64,000 nucleotides of DNA from DATJIG01 sp050260515 (GCA_050260515.1 JBLNCI010000043.1:179703-243702); one strand, 5' to 3'; shown: positions 1 to 10,469, numbered from the stretch's first letter. Program-made: numbers and translations. Notes: generated by a model from the letters alone, not told the origin.

Positions 1-267
1 GCGGAATACCGACAGCAGCGCCCGCAGCCGCCGCACCGCCACCCGCGCCTGGTGGACGGGATCGGGTTCCGGCCGGGCGAGGAAGGCCTCGGCGTTGCGG
101 CCGAGATGCCTGAGGCCGGACTCCGACAGGGCCGCGAACGTCTCCACAACCGTCGCATCCACGGAGAGTTGAGGATGCTCGGCCCGGATCGGTTCGACGG
201 TGGCGAGGTCGGAATCGCGCGGCATGCGCCCGTTCGTCAACGATTGTAAGGACTTGGCGGACATCAT
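1..267 (-). CDS. CHAD-domain protein, N-terminal part (cut by window edge)
   Basis: Reading the minus strand from an ATG at 267 gives 89 residues open to the window edge. Near the edge is an HQARVAVRRLRAL motif (about residues 72-84), the histidine/arginine-rich first helix of CHAD domains, alpha-helical bundles that bind polyphosphate and are often joined to CYTH triphosphatases. The residues before it are an ordinary linker; no CYTH domain is seen, but a longer protein may start differently. Two consecutive ATG codons (267 and 264) could start it. It diverges from typA. The family call rests on one motif in a partial protein and is fairly confident. Confidence 0.7.
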   Translation of the reverse strand, partial: MMSAKSLQSLTNGRMPRDSDLATVEPIRAEHPQLSVDATVVETFAALSESGLRHLGRNAEAFLARPEPDPVHQARVAVRRLRALLSVFR

Positions 268-437
268 CTTAGCGGTGGCGAGGGTGCCGCACCAAGCGCG
301 TAAGTGCGCCGAGCCCCTTCCCCCGAGGGGGCCGCGTCACTATGTTATGCGCCGTCCGCCCCAGCCGCCGGCCGGGGCGGACGCATTTTAAGGGCACAGG
401 CCCGCTCACCCCCGTCAAGGCTCGGTTCAGGCTCGTT

Positions 438-2267
<1,830 letters not shown>

Positions 2268-2290
2268 GCTCTCGGACACGCCACCAACGA

Positions 2291-2325
2291 AACCGCCGCA
2301 CGGCTCTCCGTCGCGGCGGTTTTAT
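2291..2325 (+). terminator. Rho-independent terminator of typA
   Basis: Perfect 9-bp arms AACCGCCGC (2291-2299) and GCGGCGGTT (2313-2321), followed by TTTATTT, start 23 bases after the typA stop. Confidence 0.9.
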
Positions 2326-2331
2326 TTGTGT

Positions 2332-2516
2332 CGTCATACCCGCGTAAGCGGGTATCCAGGGCGGCCACTCGAACTGCGTGACCCTGGACTCCCGCTTTCG
2401 CGGGAGTGACGAAGAAAAACTGGATGCCCCGTCCGAAGCCTATCCCCGCGAAGGCGGGATGCGGGCATCCAGCTTCGGCCTCATTCCCGCTCGCGCGGGA
2501 ATGACGACGAGGACAC
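2332..2516. repeat. Intergenic palindromic repeats, family B (two units)
   Basis: Two inverted-repeat units lie side by side (2332-2412 and about 2432-2516). Each has the pattern GTCATNCCCGC...GCGGGNATCCAG on one arm and CTGGANTCCCGC...GCGGGAGTGACG on the other. Related units occur at 43669-43749 and 63807-63880. They look like REP-type elements scattered between genes; no coding role is seen. Confidence 0.75.
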
Positions 2517-2518
2517 GC

Positions 2519-2839
2519 CTAGCGTCGTCCCCGCGTGAAATCCGACGCAGCCCGCGCCCGCATCCGATCAAGAACGCTCGGCAACTCCGTCCGACCGAGA
2601 TCGGTGACGACGAAGCTCGCTGTCGGCAGCGGCAAGGCGAGGAACTGCCGGTGCTCGGTCGGCACCTCACGGAGCCAGCCGAGCCGCTCCATCTCCGACC
2701 ACAGGCGAAAATGTCCGCTGTCGATGCCCGCCGCGATCCGCCGTCCCGGCGCGCGCACCGCCGCGTCGAGTGCCGACAGCTCAGCCCCGTCCAGCGCGCC
2801 GAGATCCTCGGCGATCCGCGCCGCTTGCTCCCGCTCCAT
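2519..2839 (-). CDS. Hypothetical protein (106 aa)
   Basis: A small soluble protein with plausible composition and a GAGGCGAGG-type ribosome site just upstream of ATG 2839. It has no signal peptide or membrane segment. The N-terminal half is acidic and helix-prone, the middle contains FRLWSEMERLGWL, and the end is basic (FTRGRR). I do not recognise the family. It sits between family B repeats and a VOC gene on the same strand, 117 bp from that gene's stop codon. Calling it a gene rests on the ribosome site and composition only. Confidence 0.5.
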   Translation of the reverse strand: MEREQAARIAEDLGALDGAELSALDAAVRAPGRRIAAGIDSGHFRLWSEMERLGWLREVPTEHRQFLALPLPTASFVVTDLGRTELPSVLDRMRARAASDFTRGRR

Positions 2840-2956
2840 GATGCCCTCGCCTCTGTTCCGGCCGGTCTCCGTCGGCCCTGCAGCAAGGGTGACCTCCGCG
2901 CGTTAACGGCGCAGAAATCATCGCGGTCATTTGACGCGAATGCGGGAGAGAATGCC

Positions 2957-3766
2957 TCAGCCCTCGACGACGTCGATCAGCACGTTGTCGTTGTCGCACA
3001 TCTGGAAGGTGCCGAGGCCGGCCTTGGCGACCATCTCGCGCCGGCGCTCGGTCTCGGCGCTGCGCGCGAGCGAGCGCGCCTCGAGGTCGGGGTTGCCCGA
3101 GCCGATCCGGGCGACGTCGGCCTTGAGCGCGTCGATGCTCTCGACCTTGATGCCGATGTGGTCGGGCCCCGGGCTGACGATGCCGGTGCCGTCGTAGTCG
3201 GTGATGCGCCACGGCACCAGCACGAGCTTCACCCGCCCGTCGCTCAGGATCCACTTCTCGTCGTCGGGCTTGCGGTTGGCGAGCGCGAAGCCGAACACGT
3301 CGGCGTAGAACTCCGCCATCTTCTCCGGGTTCATGGTGCGGATTGCGAAGTGGCTGATCGTGCGCGGCTGCTCCCAGCCCTTCTCGGAATCGAGATAGAT
3401 CTCGGCGCGGTTGGCCATCTTCTTCTGCGACAGGTCGAACACGTTTCCGTCGGGATCGTGGGTCGTGAGCCCCGCGAACGGCCGGTTCGACGGGCGCTTC
3501 AGAGCCCTGACCTGCGGATACCGTTCCTTCATCCGCGCCAGCGTCGCCTCGGCGTCGTCGACCTCGATCCCGAAGTGATCGAGCCGCGCCGGGCGGCCCG
3601 GCTTGCGCGGATTGATGTTCACACCGACGTAGCCGTCGCCGACGGTGATCGCGTTGACGATCCGGTCGTTGCTGGGCGCCTTGAATCCGAACACCGCCTG
3701 GTAGAAGCGCGCCGTGGCGGAGAAGCGCTCGCTCATGATCGCGACGTGGTTGATCTTGGCCGGCAT
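2957..3766 (-). CDS. VOC-superfamily protein with two glyoxalase-fold halves
   Basis: 269 residues in two similar halves. Half one starts with INHVAI (about residue 5) and half two with ISHFAI (about residue 136). Each half has the pattern of a first-strand histidine, a mid-domain histidine (LDHFGI, PDHIGI) and a late acidic residue (NVFDLS, NVLIDV) that supplies metal ligands in glyoxalase and extradiol-dioxygenase-like proteins. The substrate cannot be read from sequence. AAGGACA precedes ATG 3766. It lies 25 bp after a Bug binding protein on the same strand, so the two may be cotranscribed and act on one imported compound. Confidence 0.85.
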   Translation of the reverse strand: MPAKINHVAIMSERFSATARFYQAVFGFKAPSNDRIVNAITVGDGYVGVNINPRKPGRPARLDHFGIEVDDAEATLARMKERYPQVRALKRPSNRPFAGLTTHDPDGNVFDLSQKKMANRAEIYLDSEKGWEQPRTISHFAIRTMNPEKMAEFYADVFGFALANRKPDDEKWILSDGRVKLVLVPWRITDYDGTGIVSPGPDHIGIKVESIDALKADVARIGSGNPDLEARSLARSAETERRREMVAKAGLGTFQMCDNDNVLIDVVEG

Positions 3767-3791
3767 GATCGGATGTCCTTCGAGGGGTTGA

Positions 3792-4811
3792 TTACTGGCC
3801 TTCCTTGAGGAAGGCGCCCGCCGCCTTGAGCACGTCGGGCGGCGCGTTGACGACGCGCTTCAGCAGCGCCGCGATCTCGTCGCCGCTGACGTAGCGGATC
3901 TCCAGCTTCTGCTTGGCGGCGTCGGCGAGGAAGTCCTTGTCTTCGAGCGTCTTCTTGAACGCGGTGCGCAGGTGCTCGGCGCGGTCGCCGGGTACGCCCG
4001 GGGGCGCCAGCACCGGCCGGTCCATGAGCTGGTCGGCAAACAGCACCTCGAGCACCGTGCGGTCGCGATCGCTCTTGGCGAGCTCGGTCAGCATCGGCAC
4101 CCCGGCGAGCTCCGGGTCGGGCTCCAGCGAGGTCTGGACCACGAAGTTGATCATCTTCTTCTCGATCCAGTCGGGGCGCGTCGACTTGATCGACGTCACC
4201 GACAGGCCGCAGCGCCCCATCACCTCGCCGCGCTCCATGGCGAGCCCGACCTCGGTTCCGCTCTTGTAGCCGGAGATGACGCGGATCTTGGCCCCGAACA
4301 TCGCCGCCATCGCGTGCGGATAGGTCTCCATCTGCGAGCCGCCGCCCGAGCCGCCGACGATGTACTCGTGGGTGAGCGTGTCGCTGAAGGTCTTCACGGG
4401 CGAGTCCGCCATCGAGATGCAGACCTTGCCCTCCTTGTTGACCGAGCCGATCCAGGTCACGGCGAGCGGATCGAACTTCGCCTCCTCGATGCCGAGCGCC
4501 GGCGCGAGCGCCACGCCCGAGTGCACCATGCCGAGGGTCGCGCCGTCCTTGGGCGCCACGGAGTGGATGTACATGAACGCGCGGATGCCGCCCGAGCCCG
4601 GCATGTTCTGGACCACGACCTTGGCGTCGGGCGCGAGCTGCTGGCCGAGATGGCGCGCCATCAGCCGCGCGTAGGCGTCGTAGCCGCCGCCGGTGGCGGT
4701 CGACACCACGAAGTTGACCTGCTTGCCTTTGTAGAAGTCGGCGGCGGATTGCGCCGCCGCGCCGTGCGATGCCAGCGCCAATGCCGCCGCCGCGAAACCC
4801 AGTGCACGCAT
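3792..4811 (-). CDS. Tripartite tricarboxylate transporter (Bug/TctC-type) substrate-binding protein
   Basis: 339 residues with a cleavable signal peptide (residues 1-20, ending AAA-Q). The mature start FYKGKQVNFVVSTATGGGYD and the later VVQNMPGSGG are typical of periplasmic Bug receptors, which bind carboxylates or aromatic acids and feed TctAB-type permeases. No TctA or TctB membrane gene is in the window, so it is an orphan receptor here, as is common for this expanded family. AGGGAGAG precedes ATG 4811. The VOC gene at 2957 follows and could share its transcript. The ligand is unknown. Confidence 0.93.
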   Translation of the reverse strand: MRALGFAAAALALASHGAAAQSAADFYKGKQVNFVVSTATGGGYDAYARLMARHLGQQLAPDAKVVVQNMPGSGGIRAFMYIHSVAPKDGATLGMVHSGVALAPALGIEEAKFDPLAVTWIGSVNKEGKVCISMADSPVKTFSDTLTHEYIVGGSGGGSQMETYPHAMAAMFGAKIRVISGYKSGTEVGLAMERGEVMGRCGLSVTSIKSTRPDWIEKKMINFVVQTSLEPDPELAGVPMLTELAKSDRDRTVLEVLFADQLMDRPVLAPPGVPGDRAEHLRTAFKKTLEDKDFLADAAKQKLEIRYVSGDEIAALLKRVVNAPPDVLKAAGAFLKEGQ

Positions 4812-4901
4812 TCCACTCTCCCTGGCCCGGACTGACGCCGGTTGTTATGAGGTCAGTGTAGGAGCGTGGGAGGAAGGGGGCAATGAGACGCTAAGCCCCC
4901 T

Positions 4902-5032
4902 TCGTCATGCCCGCTTGCCCGGGCATCCACGTGTTTCTTTCGTCAACGACAACAACAAAACGTGGATGCCCGCTTACGGACGGGTTGCACCCCGTCCGTT
5001 TTTAAAAAGAGGGGGCGCGGGCATGACGACAA
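4902..5032. repeat. Long palindromic intergenic repeat, family A, with an inserted hairpin
   Basis: The outer arms read CGTCATGCCCGC...GGGCATCCACGTG and CGTGGATGCCCGC...GCGGGCATGACG. The second arm is interrupted by a hairpin ACGGACGGG-TTGCAC-CCCGTCCGT (4976-4999) followed by TTTT, which looks like an intrinsic terminator on the plus strand although the neighbouring genes are on the minus strand. The same hairpin, inverted, is at 63780-63803. Other family A copies are at 10470-10563 and 62349-62440. Confidence 0.75.
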
Positions 5033-5089
5033 AAGATGCACACGTGCCAAGCGAAGGCCAGTCACCGTTTACTCGGCACATTCATCCCC

Positions 5090-6229
5090 CTACTTCCCGA
5101 CACTCGCCCAGGTGGCGTTCCACAGCTCGATGACCCGCGGCCCGACGTCGGCCAGCAGCTCCGGGCTGCGGAACGCAACCTTTTTGCCGCGGAGGTTGTC
5201 GGCATAGGCGACGAAGCGCTCGTCGTTCTGGAACGCCATGTGGGTCGGAGTGCCGCCGTCGGTTTCGTACTGCGACACCTGCCCTTCCTTGCTCAGCGCC
5301 CAATTGACGAACAGGCGCGCCGCATTGACGTTCGGCGCGTTTCGCATGATCGCCATCTCGTTCGTCGACCCCGGCACCGGCTCCGGGCAGTGGAAGCTCA
5401 CCGGCGCGCCCTTGCTTTCCATGTAGCGCGTGCGGTAGCCCGAGGTCGGCACAGTGGCGTGCATCTCTCCGGCGCCGGTCAGGCCGATCACGGCGTTGAT
5501 GCCTTCCTTGCGCAGTTGCGGGTTCATGTCGCGGAACAGCCGGGCGATGTAGTCATCGACCCATGCCTCTCCCTGCGCGCCAGCCAGCGCGATCAGCCAC
5601 AACTGCGGCCGGTCGCCGAGCCCGAGATGGTGGTCGCGCAGCTTGGCGTTGCTGAGAAGGTCGTCCCAGGTCCTGGGCAGGTCGGCCGGGCTCAGCATCG
5701 TCTTGTTATAGGTGATGCAGTAGTAAGTGAGCTGATGGCCGGCCCACAGCCCGCCGGGATCCTTCATTTCCGCAGGCACGTTCGCGACGTTGGGAATATC
5801 GGAGATGTCGGCCAGCGCTCCCGCCTCCTTGAACATGAGGAAGCTGCCGCCGAATCCCGTCAGCACATCGGCGCCGACACGGCCCTGCTTGAACGCGACC
5901 AGCAGCGCGATCGAACGGGTATTGAAGCTGCCGCGGGCATAGTCGATCTTGAGGAACGGATAGCGTTCCTTGAACGGACGTGCGTACTGGTTGAACACCG
6001 ACGGATCCCACGATCCGGATATCCGCAGCCGGCCCTCTTTCCTGGCACCGGCGACCCAGGCCGCCGGAACCTTCAGCTCGACGTCGAGTCCATCGAGCAC
6101 CTCGGGACCCATGTTGAGCGAACGCAGGATGTCATGCGTCGAATCCGGCAGCGGATCGGAGGCGTAGGTTGTCACCGGCCCGGCTATGAGCGCCACCATC
6201 AGCGCGATACACGCGAAGGTCTTCATCAT
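5090..6229 (-). CDS. Extracellular solute-binding protein (Fe3+/spermidine ABC-type)
   Basis: 379 residues from ATG 6229 (AGGGG just upstream); the frame is open further up but that stretch overlaps the previous gene and is not protein-like. The N-terminus MMKTFACIALMVALIAGPVTTYA is a signal peptide. Later segments, SWDPSVFNQYARPFKERYP, a polar central cleft region and NVNAARLFVNWALSKEGQ, match the family-1 solute-binding fold used by AfuA/PotD-type ABC importers. No permease or ATPase gene is adjacent. As the last gene of the 5-9.7 kb operon, it probably captures the compound that the operon's enzymes attack, or the protein is shared with a distant transporter. Confidence 0.85.
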   Translation of the reverse strand: MMKTFACIALMVALIAGPVTTYASDPLPDSTHDILRSLNMGPEVLDGLDVELKVPAAWVAGARKEGRLRISGSWDPSVFNQYARPFKERYPFLKIDYARGSFNTRSIALLVAFKQGRVGADVLTGFGGSFLMFKEAGALADISDIPNVANVPAEMKDPGGLWAGHQLTYYCITYNKTMLSPADLPRTWDDLLSNAKLRDHHLGLGDRPQLWLIALAGAQGEAWVDDYIARLFRDMNPQLRKEGINAVIGLTGAGEMHATVPTSGYRTRYMESKGAPVSFHCPEPVPGSTNEMAIMRNAPNVNAARLFVNWALSKEGQVSQYETDGGTPTHMAFQNDERFVAYADNLRGKKVAFRSPELLADVGPRVIELWNATWASVGK

Positions 6230-6257
6230 GGCGGTGCCCCTGTCCTTCGCCCGCCGG

Positions 6258-7484
6258 TTACGCGCCGGCGATCGCGATGTCATGCGGTCGCTTGCCGAGG
6301 CGGCGGCCGCCCTGGGGCGTGACGACGATGGTGTCGCCCCACACGCATTCGCACGCACCGTCGGCCGAGCGGAGCGAGGGTTTGAAGATGAAGACCATGT
6401 TCTCCTGAAGACGCGTCGCGAGCTGCTCCGGGCGATGCTGGCTGCGGGTGATCAGCGGGCCGTCGTCCCCCGCGCCGCGGCCATGCATGTTGAGGCTGCC
6501 GGTGGCTCCGGCCGCCGGACCCGTCTTGGGCGCGAACTTCACCGCGAGTTGCTCCGTGAGATCGCGTATCTCGCCGAGTGTGATGCCGGGGCGCAGCCGC
6601 TCGAGCAAGCGCGCGTAGACCTCGCGATGGACCTTCATCATCTCGGCATACACCGGATCGGCGACGGCGACGAACACCGGCTGGACGGCCTGCGCGCGAT
6701 AGCCGATCCACGACGCCTCGATCTCGTTGAGGATGATGTCGCCGCGTTGCAGCACGCGACGGCTCGGCAGGGTCATCGGGTGCCGCGCCTTCGGCCCCGA
6801 CACCCAGTGGGTGTGGAATGGCAGCTCCGAGCCGTTCTTGACGAGGGTCGCCATGACCTCCGCCCACACCTCCCAGTCCTGGACCCCGGGACGTGCAAAG
6901 GCGATCTTCGCGGCAACGGCTTTCTCGATGATCTCCTGCGACTTGGCGAGGACGGCGATCTCCTCCTCGCTCTTGACGTAACGCACCTGCTCCAGCACGG
7001 ACGTCGCGTCGACCAGCTCGGCGTCGGGGAACGCCTCGCGGATCGCCTTCCAGAAGCCATGCAGGATGGTGCCGAGCGGCGTGCGCGTGCCCGCACCGAG
7101 ACCGGTGATGCCGATGCGGCCGCGCTCGACACCGAGCTCCTTCAGCCGCTCGACAGTGGGCTTGGCGTAATTGCGCCGCGCCTCGCGGACGTCCTTGGTC
7201 CAGCACTGCACGGCCTCGAACCAGTGATACTTCGCCTGGTTCGCGACCGCGGTGATCTCGCCATCGAGCGGGAACACCACCGCGATGTCGGCGTCGCCGC
7301 CGCCGCCGACGTGGGACAGGTAGCGAGCGTTGGCCTGGAAATCGGTCGAATGGCCGGTGTTGTTGGGGACGACGATGACGTCGAGCTTCTGCGCGCGCAT
7401 CAGGGCGCGCACCGCCGCCCAGCGACGATCGCGCTCGGCGAGCGAGAATTGCGGGTAAAGGCCTTGCTGCTCGACTCCGTCCAC
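6258..7484 (-). CDS. M24-family (creatinase/aminopeptidase P fold) protein with replaced metal ligands
   Basis: 408 residues from a GTG with GGGGGAGAG upstream. An N-terminal creatinase-like domain (about 1-160) precedes a pita-bread M24 domain (about 170-408). Metallopeptidases of this fold use two Asp, one His and two Glu. Here the first Asp region reads LNEIEASW, the second GYRAQAV, the first Glu region ENMVFIFKPSL with Lys where Glu is usual, and the last WGDTIVV. Only the His region (MHGRG) looks normal. That excludes a standard dimetal peptidase and suggests a creatinase- or DddP-like lyase/hydrolase on a small molecule. It sits inside a catabolic operon, 28 bp before the solute-binding gene. 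Confidence 0.83.
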   Translation of the reverse strand: MDGVEQQGLYPQFSLAERDRRWAAVRALMRAQKLDVIVVPNNTGHSTDFQANARYLSHVGGGGDADIAVVFPLDGEITAVANQAKYHWFEAVQCWTKDVREARRNYAKPTVERLKELGVERGRIGITGLGAGTRTPLGTILHGFWKAIREAFPDAELVDATSVLEQVRYVKSEEEIAVLAKSQEIIEKAVAAKIAFARPGVQDWEVWAEVMATLVKNGSELPFHTHWVSGPKARHPMTLPSRRVLQRGDIILNEIEASWIGYRAQAVQPVFVAVADPVYAEMMKVHREVYARLLERLRPGITLGEIRDLTEQLAVKFAPKTGPAAGATGSLNMHGRGAGDDGPLITRSQHRPEQLATRLQENMVFIFKPSLRSADGACECVWGDTIVVTPQGGRRLGKRPHDIAIAGA

Positions 7485-7511
7485 GCTCTCCCCCTCAGCA
7501 CATGCGCCGAT

Positions 7512-8450
7512 TCACGGCGTCCGGAACTCGACGAAATTCGCGCCCGGGTCCCTGACATACAGCGACTTCGCCCACCCGACCGAGCGCGGATGAGCGACCG
7601 GCCCGACCAGCGAGAGTCCGGCGTCGCGCGCGCGTCCGGCGACGATCTCCAACTGATTTTCGGGCACGACGAACGATGTGCGCGGCGCGCCCACCGTCAG
7701 CTCCTCGGGCGGCTCCTGGTCGTGCTTCGTGGCGAGAAAGATGCCGAACACATCGCGGCCGGCGTTGAGAAACATCTGCATGTTGGGGCGGGCGATCAAC
7801 GGGTTCTGGCCGGGAGCGACATAGAAGCGCTTGTCCCAGCGACGGGTGCCGGGCGCCATGTCTTCCTTGCCTTCGCCCCAGGCGGCGGCGCGCTCATAGT
7901 CGGCAGTCGAGGCCCCGACCAGATGGTTCACCGACAGACCGAGGCGACCGACATAGAACAGCTCCATCCATTCGATGTCGATGCACTGCACGCCGACGTG
8001 ATCGATCGCGGCGATTCCCGGACCGCCTCCGGCCGCGACGACCAGTTGAATGCGGTTGCCGAACGGATCGAGGACATAGCAGTTGTCCGTCTTCTCCGCG
8101 GGACGATCCTCGCGATAGGTGGCGACGGGAATCTGCCGGGCCGCGAGACGGTCGAGAATCGCCCGGCGCACATCCGCCGTGACGCGATAAGCCTGATGAA
8201 TGCCGGTGTCGGCGGGCGGTAATGCGGCATCGACGGTCAGCGCAACGCGCTGCCCCGAGGCCGCGGCGACGACGCGGTGGCGGCCGCACTCCGGCAGCAG
8301 ATCCGAACCGGCATCGGCGAATCCCAGCACGTCGCAATAGAAAGCGCGCGCGGCGTCGAGGTCCGACACCGCGACCGCGATGTGACCGAGACCGGCGACC
8401 GGAACGCATTGCGCCGGCAGCGCGACGAGGGCGGGAACGCTACTCGACAT
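7512..8450 (-). CDS. VOC-superfamily (extradiol-dioxygenase-like) protein
   Basis: 312 residues with an N-terminal VOC module opening at GHIAVAVSDLDAARAFY and a larger second module opening at IDHVGVQCIDIEWMELFY and ending NFVEFR. The late Glu and the strand-opening His of the second module fit the His/Glu metal site of type I extradiol dioxygenases or 4-hydroxyphenylpyruvate-dioxygenase-like proteins. Its start overlaps the preceding gene by 11 bp and no good ribosome site is present, so translation is probably coupled. M24 follows 27 bp later. Substrate unknown. Confidence 0.85.
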   Translation of the reverse strand: MSSSVPALVALPAQCVPVAGLGHIAVAVSDLDAARAFYCDVLGFADAGSDLLPECGRHRVVAAASGQRVALTVDAALPPADTGIHQAYRVTADVRRAILDRLAARQIPVATYREDRPAEKTDNCYVLDPFGNRIQLVVAAGGGPGIAAIDHVGVQCIDIEWMELFYVGRLGLSVNHLVGASTADYERAAAWGEGKEDMAPGTRRWDKRFYVAPGQNPLIARPNMQMFLNAGRDVFGIFLATKHDQEPPEELTVGAPRTSFVVPENQLEIVAGRARDAGLSLVGPVAHPRSVGWAKSLYVRDPGANFVEFRTP

Positions 8451-8907
8451 TGATGTACCGCCGCTTCTTCGGGTTTGGCTCCTCGTCCCGCCGCCACAGC
8501 ACTTCGAGGAAGTTGCCGCTCGGATCCTTGAAGTAGATCGACTCGCCGAACGGGCCGTTGACGGGATGCGCGTTGGGCCCCTCGAAGGGCACGCCGTGGC
8601 TCTTCAGCCGCTCCATCACATCCCCGAACTTCGCACGGGTGACGACGAAGCCGTGACGGAACCCGTGGGCGCCGCGCAGCTTGCCCTCGTCCGGCATCGG
8701 CATGAAGCCGGGCGCGACGCCGAGCGCGATCAAGTAATCCTCGACGATCACCGACTGGAAGACAGCGACGCCGGCCAGCGCGTCCTCGGTCGAGAAGTTG
8801 GTGCGCTGGTGCGGAGTGGCGCCGAGCACGTCGCAGTAGAAGCGGACGGCCTGCGGCAGGTCGTGCACGCAGATCGCCGTGTGATTGATGCTGTCGATAT
8901 CGGCCAC
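8440..8907 (-). CDS. Single-domain VOC protein (glyoxalase/dioxygenase-like)
   Basis: 155 residues from GTG 8907, preceded by GAGGGGG at good spacing; the frame extends upstream into the previous gene but without family-like sequence. It shows the full VOC metal pattern: INHTAICV (first His), GFRHGFVV (second His) and NFLEVLW (Glu). It lies 20 bp after the VOC-Rieske gene and overlaps the next gene by 11 bp, so it is firmly inside the operon. It could be an extradiol dioxygenase, isomerase or lyase on the operon's substrate. Confidence 0.85.
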   Translation of the reverse strand: MADIDSINHTAICVHDLPQAVRFYCDVLGATPHQRTNFSTEDALAGVAVFQSVIVEDYLIALGVAPGFMPMPDEGKLRGAHGFRHGFVVTRAKFGDVMERLKSHGVPFEGPNAHPVNGPFGESIYFKDPSGNFLEVLWRRDEEPNPKKRRYINVE

Positions 8908-8927
8908 CGATACCCCCTCTGTTCCGA

Positions 8928-9722
8928 TCAGACGGCCGAAGCCGCCGCGCACGGGAACGGGATTGCCTGATCGGGCTTCCAGTCCTTGCGGATGACGAGT
9001 TGGTTGGTATCGACCAGCACATGGCCATCGTCGGCGATCTCGACCGGATGGGTGCGCAGCGGCGGCAACCCCTTCATGTGGCTGATCGACACGCCCTTGC
9101 GGTCGTAGGTCGCCTTGTGGAATGGGCAGTAGAAGGACCAGTGCTCCGGCCGCCAGCGCAGCTCGCCGTTCATGTGCGTGCACCAGTGCGACAGCGCGAG
9201 GAATCCTTCGGGCCGGCGCACCAGATAGAACTGCGCGTCCTTGAAGTGGGTGACCGAGCCGACGGCGAAGGCCTCCGCCGCACCGCAATCGATGCGGCCG
9301 ATCGACGCCTTGAGCAGCTCGTAGGCGTCGGGCCCGATCGCCTGGACCTGATAGCGGTGGCCGTCGGGATCGAACACGTCGAGGCTGATCTGGCCGCGCG
9401 CGCGGAACGCGGCGCGGGTGTCGGCGATCGGGAATCCGGCGGCGGCACGGCGTTCGCAGATCCGCTTGTGGGCCTCGACCGAGAGCGCCAGCGCGTGATG
9501 GATGGCGGCGCTGTTCGGGCGGAACGGGAGAATCTTCTCCTTGGTTTCCACCAGCAGGAACATGTGGCCGTTCTGCGTACGGAGCAGGCTGTTCGGCCCC
9601 TCCTCAGCCACCAGGTTGCGGCCGACGACGTCCAGGCCGAAGGTGTCGCGGTAAAACGCCTCGGACCGATCGAGGTCGCTGACCTGGACCATCAGATGAT
9701 TGAGGCCGAGCACGACCGACAT
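8928..9722 (-). CDS. VOC domain fused to a Rieske [2Fe-2S] domain
   Basis: 264 residues. Residues 1-130 are a VOC module (GLNHLMVQVSDLDRSEAFY, IHHALAL, then HRYQVQAI with Gln where the third metal ligand Glu is usual). Residues about 150-240 are a Rieske domain with the cluster ligands in WCTH and, 16 residues later, CPFH. Rieske ferredoxins feed electrons to oxygenases, so one chain may join electron delivery to a VOC catalytic or binding domain. It is the first gene of the operon running to 5090; GGGAGA precedes ATG 9722. Confidence 0.88.
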   Translation of the reverse strand: MSVVLGLNHLMVQVSDLDRSEAFYRDTFGLDVVGRNLVAEEGPNSLLRTQNGHMFLLVETKEKILPFRPNSAAIHHALALSVEAHKRICERRAAAGFPIADTRAAFRARGQISLDVFDPDGHRYQVQAIGPDAYELLKASIGRIDCGAAEAFAVGSVTHFKDAQFYLVRRPEGFLALSHWCTHMNGELRWRPEHWSFYCPFHKATYDRKGVSISHMKGLPPLRTHPVEIADDGHVLVDTNQLVIRKDWKPDQAIPFPCAAASAV

Positions 9723-9896
9723 GCTGCGCCATCTCCCTGCGTGACGTGGCGGCGAACGCTCCGCCTGGCGCTTGATCCGCGCCTTTGAAGGACAGGGATT
9801 TTACGGACTTCCCGCCCGGCACCGCTAGGCCGAAATACGCAACTTAGATTTTCGCCAGAGCGGATAATCGCCGGCCGCGAGCCCGACGCGCGAGAG

Positions 9897-10451
9897 TCAC
9901 CGCCAGTGCTCGGGCCCGAGGCTCGGGCCGCCGATCTTGCGCTTGTAGGCGGCGGCACGGCCGCCCTCTTGCTCCGGGAACACGACCATCACTTCCTCAT
10001 CGGGCGCGACGTGCTCGAACTCCACATCGCGGTCGGGGAACAGGACGATCTGCGTCGTCCCGACGTGGACGGTGATGCGCGAGCCGCGCTCGACAGCGTC
10101 AGCAGCGCTCGCCTTGAGGTCGGAGTAGTAGGGCTCCTCGCGCCACGCCTCGGGGAAGTCGGGGTCGACGTAGACGTGGGCGTTGATGCCGTCCTCGAGC
10201 ACCTCGATCACCATGTGCGAGGTCTTGGGATACCAGTGGTCGCCGACGCCCTCGTTCATCAGGTACTCGCAGAACCACGCCCGGCAATCGTCGGGTCGCA
10301 TCGCGTGGATGCCGCAGCCCTGCCCGACCACGCAATGCGGGCAGTATTGCCACTGCGGCTTCTGCAGCACGTCGACCCGGATCACCTTGCAGCACAGCGT
10401 GCATCCGTCGCAGGCGCGGGGGGAGTCGGTTTCCGGGGCCGCCTCAGTCAT
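9897..10451 (-). CDS. YkgJ-family cysteine-cluster protein
   Basis: 184 residues. The N-terminus carries CDGCTLCC, followed by YCPHC, GQGCGIH and DDCRAWFC: eight or more cysteines spaced as in YkgJ-like proteins (UPF0153), thought to bind zinc or an iron-sulfur cluster. The C-terminal half is acidic, then basic at the very end. No signal peptide, so cytoplasmic. The function of the family is not settled. It stands apart from its neighbours, with a family A repeat directly upstream. Confidence 0.85.
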   Translation of the reverse strand: MTEAAPETDSPRACDGCTLCCKVIRVDVLQKPQWQYCPHCVVGQGCGIHAMRPDDCRAWFCEYLMNEGVGDHWYPKTSHMVIEVLEDGINAHVYVDPDFPEAWREEPYYSDLKASAADAVERGSRITVHVGTTQIVLFPDRDVEFEHVAPDEEVMVVFPEQEGGRAAAYKRKIGGPSLGPEHWR

Positions 10452-10469
10452 GACGAAGCGCTTTCTTCA

